Positions 6,810 through 11,970 of a stretch of DNA of 11,970 nucleotides are shown piece after piece (within the stretch, counting starts at the first letter, position 1; each line of letters starts with the position of its first letter). The position numbers and the translations under genes are program-made. Below the pieces are notes generated by a model. The model made no database searches, had not been told where the DNA came from, and saw nothing but the letters and a program-made list of their open reading frames with translations. This stretch comes from Methanomassiliicoccales archaeon. GTDB taxonomy: Archaea; Thermoplasmatota; Thermoplasmata; Methanomassiliicoccales; UBA472. Where the stretch lies: assembly GCA_028679935.1 (NCBI GenBank), contig JAJRAL010000213.1, positions 1 to 11,970 on the forward strand. The letters run 5' to 3'.

Positions 6810-7849
6810 ACCTCGATGATCGTCTCCGTGATCGCCCGCCCGAAGTGCCTTCCGCCCTCCTCGACCCTGACCAGGACCTTCTGGCCCACCTTCAGCTCGG
6901 AGACGGATACGGGTCCGTCGGGGGTGCAAAGCCGGATCGTCTCCGCGTTCTGAAGGATGGTCGTGAACCTCCTCTTGCCCACCTTGGCTTCGACTAGCAG
7001 CAGCGGGCGGCGCTCTATCTTGCTCCTGCCGACGACGACGGCCCGGCAGTTGCCCTCCGAATCCGTCGCGAGCGCCTCGTCCCCACCCCGCATTTCCGAT
7101 AGGTAGCGGGTCTTGCCGCCAGGCGTGAGAACGTAAGCGTGGACCGCTCCGGCATTGACGCGGAACGGACGGGAGGCGACGTACTCGCTCTCCATGCTCT
7201 CCGAGCAGACGAGGAATAGGCAGGCGGACTGTGAACCGACCAGCATACCTTCGCCGACCTTCATGATAGAGCAGGTATCCAGACATACGCGGTCGCCGAC
7301 CGACGCAGGGGCGATCCTCGTCACCTCGGCGGCGGTCAGTTCGACATTCGGCATCTTCCGCTCCGTCACCGCGTGGAAGTCCTTGAGTTCCGATGCGGAA
7401 CCGGGCTGGATCACGACGCCGTCGACGCCGGTCTCGAGCGTCTCGAGGAACGTCTTCGCTTCCTGCGGTGACGTGGCGACCGCGAGCAGCCGAGTCTTCG
7501 AGCCCTGTAGGTCGGCTATCAGATTCTCCAATGGAATGACCTTCCAGTCCTGCGCCGAAACGACGATGATGTCGACCTTGTCCTTGAGCGAGGCCGCCTT
7601 CTCGACGTCGGCCGAGGACCTTATGTCGAACCACTGAGCCGCCTTCTTGCCTTCGAGTTGCAGCGTATCGTCCTTTCGGACCAGCGCGTCGAAGCGGCCG
7701 AGCTTCCTCAGCTCTTTGTCCTCGTCCTTGATGACGATCTCGACGTAGCCGGCCTCGAGCGCCGCGGCCACGAGCTTCTTCCGCTCCTCGTACCGCTGCA
7801 GATGGTCGGACCTGACCCAGATGAGCTTGCCCTTCCTCTTATCGGACAT
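6806..7849 (-). CDS. 3-dehydroquinate synthase II (archaeal type)
   Basis: This is the archaeal enzyme that converts ADH (2-amino-3,7-dideoxy-D-threo-hept-6-ulosonate) to 3-dehydroquinate by NAD-dependent oxidative deamination and ring closure. It replaces the bacterial AroB route. The 347-residue protein follows Methanocaldococcus MJ1249 closely over its length: WVRSD at 11-15, DWKVIPLENLIADL (101-114), GDRVCLDTCSIMKVGEGML (185-203), SRPFRVNAG (226-234), GRSKIERRPL (274-283), LQNAETIRL (299-307) and RHFGRAITETIIE at the end. The ATG lies 4 nt after the ADH synthase stop with only a weak GTGAT element before it, so translational coupling is likely. The TGA overlaps the aroDE ATG. Confidence 0.96.
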   Translation of the reverse strand: MSDKRKGKLIWVRSDHLQRYEERKKLVAAALEAGYVEIVIKDEDKELRKLGRFDALVRKDDTLQLEGKKAAQWFDIRSSADVEKAASLKDKVDIIVVSAQDWKVIPLENLIADLQGSKTRLLAVATSPQEAKTFLETLETGVDGVVIQPGSASELKDFHAVTERKMPNVELTAAEVTRIAPASVGDRVCLDTCSIMKVGEGMLVGSQSACLFLVCSESMESEYVASRPFRVNAGAVHAYVLTPGGKTRYLSEMRGGDEALATDSEGNCRAVVVGRSKIERRPLLLVEAKVGKRRFTTILQNAETIRLCTPDGPVSVSELKVGQKVLVRVEEGGRHFGRAITETIIEV

Positions 7850-7853
7850 GGCA

Positions 7854-8657
7854 TCACTGCAGGAATTTCAGCGCTTCCTCGACCTCGAGGTCGTGCAATA
7901 CTATGCCTGAGATAGCCCGGGTGATGCCAACTATGTTGCGGTGCTGGAAGACGTTGCGGCCGATCGAAACGCCCTTCCCACCCGCCTCGATAGAGTCCTT
8001 GACCATCTGGAGTATTCGTTCGTCAGAGTCCATCTTTGGCCCGCCGGCTATGACCACTGGCGCGAGGGACCCACGGGTCACCTCCCGGAACGAGTCGATG
8101 TCCCCGGTGTAGTTCGTCTTGACGATATCCGCGCCAAGCTCCGTCGCCGTCCTGGCGCACTGCTTGATGTGCTCAACGTCGAAGGAGTCCTTGATGTCCT
8201 TTCCTCTCGGGTAAATCATGACAAGAAGCGGCATGCCCCACTCGGCGCAGTTCTCCGCCACCGCCCCTAGGTCGCTGAGCATCTCCTGCTCGTAGTCCGC
8301 ACCTAGGTTCACATGCACCGAAACCGCGTCGGCTCCGAGCTTGATCGCCTCCTCCACGCTCGTCACGATGACCTTCCGGTTCGGGTCCGGCGCGAGGTTC
8401 GTCGAGGCCGAGAGGTGGAGTATCAGGCCGATGTCGCGGCCGTAAGCCCTGTGACTATAGGGCACGACGCCCTTGTGAAGAACTATGGCGGTCGCTCCGC
8501 CCTGTGATACCTTGTCTATCGTGCCGCGCAGGTCGACGAGGCCCTCGATCGGCCCCATCGATATGCCGTGGTCCATCGGCACGATGACGGCCCTTCCGGT
8601 GCTTCGGTCCATCATGCGTTCCATCCGCACCGCCTTGCCAAGTGCTCCAGACGACAT
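7854..8657 (-). CDS. 2-amino-3,7-dideoxy-D-threo-hept-6-ulosonate (ADH) synthase
   Basis: The enzyme condenses L-aspartate semialdehyde with 6-deoxy-5-ketofructose 1-phosphate. This starts aromatic synthesis in many archaea without DAHP synthase or erythrose 4-phosphate. It is a class I aldolase-type TIM barrel of 267 residues (MJ0400 has 273). Aligned by motif, VPMDHG gives Asp29, MIYPRG gives Tyr149 and GADIVK gives the Schiff-base Lys180, matching Asp33, Tyr153 and Lys184 of MJ0400. [10 protein letters not shown] and [11 protein letters not shown] form the phosphate end of the barrel. I chose the ATG at 8657 because homology begins within a few residues of it. Starts at GTG 8705 and ATG 8690 would add residues unlike the family and would run through a TATA-like element. 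It is the first gene of the operon, 4 nt before the next. Confidence 0.93.
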   Translation of the reverse strand: MSSGALGKAVRMERMMDRSTGRAVIVPMDHGISMGPIEGLVDLRGTIDKVSQGGATAIVLHKGVVPYSHRAYGRDIGLILHLSASTNLAPDPNRKVIVTSVEEAIKLGADAVSVHVNLGADYEQEMLSDLGAVAENCAEWGMPLLVMIYPRGKDIKDSFDVEHIKQCARTATELGADIVKTNYTGDIDSFREVTRGSLAPVVIAGGPKMDSDERILQMVKDSIEAGGKGVSIGRNVFQHRNIVGITRAISGIVLHDLEVEEALKFLQ

Positions 8658-8687
8658 ATCGATCAGGCCGTGTGAATCATTAGCATG

Positions 8688-8703
8688 CATATAACACTTT
8701 TGC
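8688..8703 (-). promoter_or_regulatory. putative BRE/TATA promoter of the aromatic operon
   Basis: On the minus strand GCAAAA (8703-8698) fits the BRE pattern RNWAAW. It is followed by GTGTTATATG with a TATA-like core centred near 8691. A transcription start about 26 nt downstream would fall near 8665, some 8 nt before the ADH synthase ATG. I see no Shine-Dalgarno before that ATG, so a leaderless or very short-leader message is likely. This AT-rich patch stands out in otherwise GC-rich DNA. The assignment is by pattern only. Confidence 0.5.
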
Positions 8704-8719
8704 ACCGCCGGCGCCGGTG
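8703..8719. repeat. GC-rich inverted repeat upstream of the aromatic operon promoter
   Basis: The 17-nt element CACCGCCGGCGCCGGTG has 5-nt arms CACCG/CGGTG around a centre that contains the perfect palindrome CCGGCGCCGG. It sits between the msrA stop and the BRE/TATA-like element, centred about 20 nt upstream of the TATA core. It could be a regulator site or an RNA stem at the end of the msrA message. In GC-rich DNA a chance repeat of this size is possible. Confidence 0.35.
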
Positions 8720-8733
8720 AAGCGATCGTTGGG

Positions 8734-9219
8734 TCACACGGGGCAGTGCGACATTCCGTGCTTCTGGAAGTACTTCTGGTGGTACTCTTCCGCGCGCCAG
8801 AACGTGCTCGCCGGCGTTATCTCGGTGGCGATCGGCTTGCCGAACTTTCCCGAGGCGTCCTGCTCCTCTTTCGACGCCTCCGCCTCCTTCCGCTGCTCCG
8901 CGTCGTAGTAGAAGATCGCCGAGCGGTACTGATCGCCGACGTCCGGTCCCTGTCGGTTCACCTGCGTAGGGTCGTGCATGGTCCACAAGAACTCCACCAG
9001 CTGCTTGTAGCTGATCATGCTAGAATCGAACCAGAGATGCACCACTTCCGCATGTCCGGTCGTGTGCGTGCATACCTGCCTATAGGTCGGGTTCAGGGTA
9101 TGGCCGCCCATGAATCCGACCTCGGTCTCGGTGACCCCCTTCAGACCCGCGAACGCATCCTCCACATGCCAGAAACAGCCGGCGGCGAACGTCGCTTCCT
9201 GCAGTCCTTCCCTGCTCAT
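8734..9219 (-). CDS. msrA: peptide methionine sulfoxide reductase A
   Basis: MsrA reduces methionine-S-sulfoxide in proteins and protects against oxidative damage in the cytosol. From the ATG at 9219 the protein has 161 residues. The catalytic motif GCFW lies near the N terminus (Cys15), followed by [25 protein letters not shown] with the GHAE motif, [23 protein letters not shown] and [12 protein letters not shown] cysteine three residues from the end (SHCPV) could be the resolving cysteine. The frame is open 27 codons further to a TTG at 9300. I prefer the ATG because family homology begins a few residues later, though no good Shine-Dalgarno precedes it. It lies 76 nt upstream of the aromatic operon on the same strand and probably has its own promoter. 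No functional link to the aromatic genes is evident. Confidence 0.94.
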   Translation of the reverse strand: MSREGLQEATFAAGCFWHVEDAFAGLKGVTETEVGFMGGHTLNPTYRQVCTHTTGHAEVVHLWFDSSMISYKQLVEFLWTMHDPTQVNRQGPDVGDQYRSAIFYYDAEQRKEAEASKEEQDASGKFGKPIATEITPASTFWRAEEYHQKYFQKHGMSHCPV

Positions 9220-9296
9220 GAACTCAACTTCAGCCTGCAACGGCAGCAGGCGGCTCAAATGCCTTCCGGTCTTGACAGGTGCATCGCTGGCAGTGT

Positions 9297-9309
9297 TCAA
9301 CGCCGTTGA
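9297..9309. repeat. short perfect inverted repeat between msrA and the ACT regulator
   Basis: TCAACGCCGTTGA has two 6-nt arms around a single central C. It lies in the divergent intergenic region, centred about 23 nt before the TATA-like element of the plus-strand regulator gene. Its position suits an operator, but an element of this size has a non-negligible chance of arising at random. Confidence 0.3.
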
Positions 9310-9315
9310 CTCAGA

Positions 9316-9330
9316 GGAAACGCTAATAGC
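9316..9330 (+). promoter_or_regulatory. weak BRE/TATA-like promoter between divergent genes
   Basis: GGAAAC followed by GCTAATAG resembles a BRE plus TATA box centred near 9326. A start 26 nt downstream falls near 9352, almost on the ATG of the regulator gene (9354), which has no Shine-Dalgarno and so may be leaderless. Read on the minus strand, the same AT-rich core (GCTATTAG) could drive msrA with a start near 9300. The match is weak and pattern-based. Confidence 0.35.
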
Positions 9331-9353
9331 TTTGGTGCCGATGCTCGGCCCGT

Positions 9354-9854
9354 ATGTGGAGCTCGCTCTCGAAGCACTTCGGTCGCTATCCCTCCCAGGG
9401 ACGCGTGGCGCGCATGCTCCTGGAGCTCGGCCTGAAGGTCAGGGACGGCGATATCTTCTGCGGCGAGATCAAGCTGGCGGACAGCGCGGTCGGTCGAGCC
9501 GCAGGGGTCGACCGACGAATCGTCAGGGCGACTGTCGAGACGATACAGGAGAGCGAGGAGCTGATGTCCGTCTTCGGCCGCCTCGTCCCCACGGCACTGC
9601 TCAAGGACGTAGCTCCGGTGATGGGCTGGAGCGCGATCGAGATCGTTCCAATCAATGCGTCGACCCCGGGCATACTGGCCGACGTTTCCGGGGTCATCGC
9701 CCGGGCGGGGATAAGCATCCGGCAGGCGATCGTGAGCGATCCAGAGCTGAGCTCCGAACCGAGGTTATACGTCATCACGAACGCCGAGGTGCCGCCCGAG
9801 CTGATACCGGAGATCCGCTCCTGTCGCGGGGTCAAGAGCGTAATCATACACTAG
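9354..9854 (+). CDS. HTH and ACT domain protein, predicted regulator of amino acid metabolism
   Basis: The 166-residue protein resembles the archaeal COG2150 family of predicted amino acid metabolism regulators. Residues about 1-65 include [14 protein letters not shown] (13-26) and [17 protein letters not shown] (45-61), which read like helix-turn-helix DNA-binding elements. Residues about 94-166 form an ACT domain: [18 protein letters not shown] (95-112), a GISIRQAI strand (119-126), LYVITN and a final GVKSVII strand. ACT domains usually bind amino acids, but the ligand and target genes cannot be read here. The ATG at 9354 gives the family-typical MW start, and a TATA-like element lies about 26 nt upstream. 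The stop is followed after 10 nt by the transporter gene, so the two are probably one transcript. Confidence 0.85.
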   Translation: MWSSLSKHFGRYPSQGRVARMLLELGLKVRDGDIFCGEIKLADSAVGRAAGVDRRIVRATVETIQESEELMSVFGRLVPTALLKDVAPVMGWSAIEIVPINASTPGILADVSGVIARAGISIRQAIVSDPELSSEPRLYVITNAEVPPELIPEIRSCRGVKSVIIH

Positions 9855-9857
9855 GTG
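9853..9857 (+). promoter_or_regulatory. Shine-Dalgarno of the EamA transporter gene
   Basis: AGGTG overlaps the stop codon of the regulator gene and lies 7 nt before the GTG at 9865. It favours that GTG over the in-frame ATG at 9877 and suggests coupled translation of the pair. Confidence 0.5.
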
Positions 9858-9864
9858 CTTTCCC

Positions 9865-10785
9865 GTGCCGAACGAGATGCGAAGGGCGTACCTGGCGCTC
9901 CTCATCGGCGTCTTCTTCTTCTCGTTCTCGTCGATCCTGATCCGCTACAGCGACGCACCCGCTCCGGCGATCGCGGCGTACCGCATGCTCTTCGCCGCGC
10001 TGATCGTCGCCCCGTTCGCCCTCATCCTCCCCAAGTCGAGGAAGGAGACGTTCGGGCTGAAGCGTGGCGACGCGCTGTTCATGGCGGCGATCGGGGTGGT
10101 GCTTGCCTTCCATTTCCTCTTCTTCGTGAGCGCGGTGCAGATGACCTCCGTCGCCAGCGCAACGATACTCATCAACGCGCACCCGATCTTCGTCGCGATA
10201 CTCGCCTTCGCCGCTCTGCACGAGGGCTCGCGGTGGACCACTCTGGGGGCGATCATCGGCGTCCTCGGGATACTGGTCATCTCGATCAGCGACATGGGGT
10301 ACGGCAGCAGCTCCCTCGGCGACGTGCTAGCCGTCGCCGGAGCACTGTTGGAAGCGGTGTACATCATCATGACGCGCTTCATGCGCCGCAAGATCGGCAT
10401 CCTGACCTTCATCTTCATCGTGAACTCCGTCTGCGCGCTGGCGCTCATCGGTCTCTGCGTCGCCGGCGGAGTGCCCCTCTGGCCCTACTCGCAGAGCGAG
10501 CTGCTGATATTCCTCGCGATGGCGATCGTGCCGGCGGTGCTCGGCTACACGCTCTACAACTACTCGATGAGGTGGATCATCGCCCCGCGGGTCAGCGTGG
10601 TACAGCTTCTGGAGGCGCTCTTCGCCTCGATCATGGCGGCGTTCCTGTTCGCGGAATACCCCGACGCCTTGATCTTCGTCGGCGCGGCGCTGGTCTTCAT
10701 CGGAATCTATCTCGCGGTAAGGAGCAACAAGAAGCAGATCACGACAAATTCAGGCGGTGGTAGTATGCCAGGTCCTGAACGCTGA
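9865..10785 (+). CDS. EamA-family (DMT superfamily) transporter, exporter-like
   Basis: A 306-residue integral membrane protein with about ten hydrophobic segments in two similar halves (about 8-135 and 148-285), the duplicated EamA layout of the drug/metabolite transporter superfamily. Typical features are the N-terminal FSFSSILIRYSD segment, the YRMLFAALIVAPFAL helix, ATILINAHPIFVAILA at the end of the first half, and VVQLLEALFASIMAAFLFAE in the second half. Some family members export amino acids or other metabolites, but the substrate cannot be deduced. It starts at GTG 9865, 10 nt after the HTH/ACT gene. The hydrophilic tail of about 20 residues is encoded in DNA that partly overlaps the end of carB on the other strand (47 bp). 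Confidence 0.9.
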   Translation: MPNEMRRAYLALLIGVFFFSFSSILIRYSDAPAPAIAAYRMLFAALIVAPFALILPKSRKETFGLKRGDALFMAAIGVVLAFHFLFFVSAVQMTSVASATILINAHPIFVAILAFAALHEGSRWTTLGAIIGVLGILVISISDMGYGSSSLGDVLAVAGALLEAVYIIMTRFMRRKIGILTFIFIVNSVCALALIGLCVAGGVPLWPYSQSELLIFLAMAIVPAVLGYTLYNYSMRWIIAPRVSVVQLLEALFASIMAAFLFAEYPDALIFVGAALVFIGIYLAVRSNKKQITTNSGGGSMPGPER

Positions 10786-11970
10786 GCTCCCCCGCCCTCG
10801 CCCTCTCGATCGCCTCGGCGGTGGCCTTCGCCGCCTGCACCGTGGTCATGAATGGGATCTCCAGCTCGACGGCGAGCCGCCTCATCATGTACCCGTCCCT
10901 CCTCGCCCCGGAGTTGTTCGTCGGGGTGTTGATGATGAGGTTGATCTCACCGCGGCGCATGAGACCTAGGGAATCCGGCTGCTGCTTGTCCTGGATTGTA
11001 TACACGGTGGTCGTCTCGATGCCGTTCGCCCTGAGGAAGGTCGATGTACCTTTCGTGGCGTAGATCTTGAAGCCCATCTCGAAGAAGTGCCTGGCCGCGG
11101 GCAGAATCGCCTGTTTGTCCGCGTCAGCGATCGTCATGTAGATGCTGCCCTTCAAAGGCAGCTTCTGGCCGGCTGCTCGAAGGGCCTTGTAGACCGCCGC
11201 CGCGTAGTCCTTGTCGATGCCCATGACCTCGCCGGTGGAACGCATCTCCGGTCCCAGGATGGAGTCGACACCGGGCAGCTTGAGGAACGGGAAGACGCTC
11301 TCCTTCACCGCGACGCTGTCGAACCTTGCCACGCCAACGAGATCTTGTTGCTTGAGCGACTTGCCAAGCATGACCTTGGTCGCCACCTTCGCCAGGGGTA
11401 TGCCTATCGCCTTCGAGACGTAGGGCACGGTCCTCGAGGCGCGTGGGTTCGCCTCGAGCATATAGACCTCTCCATCCTTGATCGCCAGTTGCAGGTTCAT
11501 CAGACCGACGACCTCGATCGCCTTGGCGGTCTTCTTGGTGATGTCGATTATCCTCTGGACTAGCTGCTTGGAGAGCGTCTGCGGCGGCAGCACCATCATC
11601 GCGTCGCCGGAGTGCACCCCTGCCTCCTCGATATGCTCCATGATACCGCCGATGAAGACGTCTTCGCCGTCCGCCACGACGTCAACGTCGATCTCGATCG
11701 CGTGAGAGAGATACTTGTCGATGAGCACCGGGTGGTTCTTCGAGACCTTTACTGCGGTGTGGACATAGGTAAGGAGCTCGTCCTCGTTGTAGACTATCTC
11801 CATGCCCCTGCCGCCGAGCACGTAGGAGGGGCGCAATAGGACGGGATATCCGATTCTTTTCGCGACCTCCAACACCTCTTCGGCGGAGTGGCCTGTGCCT
11901 GACTGGGGCTGTTTGATGTCGAGCTCTCGCATCAGCTGCGTCCAGCGTTTCCGATCCTCGGCCATGTCGA
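10739..11970 (-). CDS. carB: carbamoyl-phosphate synthase large subunit, C-terminal part (runs off the right edge)
   Basis: The visible 409 codons match the second half of CarB, which uses ATP to phosphorylate carbamate. Glutamine-derived ammonia is supplied through the small subunit, and the product feeds arginine and pyrimidine synthesis. Landmarks are AEDRKRW at the left end of the fragment, LRPSYVLGGRGMEIVY of the ATP-grasp fold, GGIMEHIEEAGVHSGD, the metal and nucleotide site LEANPRASRTVPYVSKA, and GPEMRSTGEVMG. A C-terminal methylglyoxal-synthase-like regulatory domain (INTPTNNSGARRDGYM) follows. The Met at 11965 is internal, because the frame continues with Asp beyond it and family homology does too. 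Whether carB is one gene or split, as in some archaea, cannot be told. Its stop lies inside the 3' end of the convergent transporter gene. Confidence 0.96.
   Translation of the reverse strand, partial: DMAEDRKRWTQLMRELDIKQPQSGTGHSAEEVLEVAKRIGYPVLLRPSYVLGGRGMEIVYNEDELLTYVHTAVKVSKNHPVLIDKYLSHAIEIDVDVVADGEDVFIGGIMEHIEEAGVHSGDAMMVLPPQTLSKQLVQRIIDITKKTAKAIEVVGLMNLQLAIKDGEVYMLEANPRASRTVPYVSKAIGIPLAKVATKVMLGKSLKQQDLVGVARFDSVAVKESVFPFLKLPGVDSILGPEMRSTGEVMGIDKDYAAAVYKALRAAGQKLPLKGSIYMTIADADKQAILPAARHFFEMGFKIYATKGTSTFLRANGIETTTVYTIQDKQQPDSLGLMRRGEINLIINTPTNNSGARRDGYMMRRLAVELEIPFMTTVQAAKATAEAIERARAGELSVQDLAYYHRLNLS

Noticed and set aside
6810..7634. Open frame of 275 codons upstream of aroDE in the same frame
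   Set aside because: It overlaps the dehydroquinate synthase gene in another frame and has low-complexity Arg/Gly-rich translation. AroD homology begins at the ATG at 6809, which overlaps the upstream stop.
8658..8705. Longer ADH synthase starting at GTG 8705 or ATG 8690
   Set aside because: The extra 11-16 residues have no counterpart in MJ0400-type enzymes, and the DNA there looks like a promoter.
8703..8719. Intrinsic terminator for msrA
   Set aside because: The stem is short and is followed on the msrA strand by an A run, not the T run expected of a terminator. I kept it only as an inverted repeat.
9386..9847. Minus-strand frame opposite the HTH/ACT gene
   Set aside because: It is antisense to a gene with recognisable HTH and ACT motifs and has no motif of its own.
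9110..9940. Plus-strand frame of 276 codons spanning the msrA/regulator region
   Set aside because: It runs antisense to msrA and then out of frame through the HTH/ACT and transporter genes, with no domain in its translation.

Overview
The window is archaeal and holds ordinary, intact metabolic genes. Four things point to archaea: a class I aldolase-type 2-amino-3,7-dideoxy-D-threo-hept-6-ulosonate (ADH) synthase, a type II dehydroquinate synthase, a GHMP-family shikimate kinase, and an HTH-plus-ACT regulator of the archaeal COG2150 kind. The DNA is GC-rich (about 60% by eye), which explains the many long antisense reading frames. A Thermoplasmata or other euryarchaeal source would fit, but I cannot fix the lineage from this sequence alone.

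Layout. Positions 25-8657 (minus strand) carry one compact eight-gene operon, transcribed right to left: ADH synthase, dehydroquinate synthase II, fused dehydroquinate dehydratase/shikimate dehydrogenase (aroDE), archaeal shikimate kinase, aroA, aroC, fused chorismate mutase/prephenate dehydrogenase (tyrA) and asd. Junctions are 4-nt overlaps, 4-nt gaps, one 20-nt overlap and one junction whose start codon is unclear. A TATA-like element with a BRE-like box lies just upstream of ADH synthase and suggests a nearly leaderless message. A few codons of a possible next gene follow asd at the left edge.

Right of the operon come msrA (minus), then a divergent plus-strand pair: an HTH/ACT-domain regulator and an EamA-type transporter. 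The C-terminal half of carB (minus) enters from the right edge, and its 3' end overlaps the transporter's 3' end by 47 bp.

How the genes work together. The gene order matches the reaction order from the first committed step to 4-hydroxyphenylpyruvate. The last gene, asd, makes aspartate semialdehyde, which is a substrate of the first enzyme. Prephenate dehydratase, aromatic aminotransferase and the tryptophan branch are not in the window. The HTH/ACT protein and the exporter-like protein next door could sense and export an amino acid, but nothing in the sequence proves a link to this operon.

No stretch over 300 bases lacks a gene. The largest gaps are 9220-9353 and 8658-8733, and both hold promoter-like and inverted-repeat elements. 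I see no tRNA, rRNA, CRISPR array, insertion sequence or attachment site. I found no convincing undescribed system; the more interesting points are regulatory and start-codon details.
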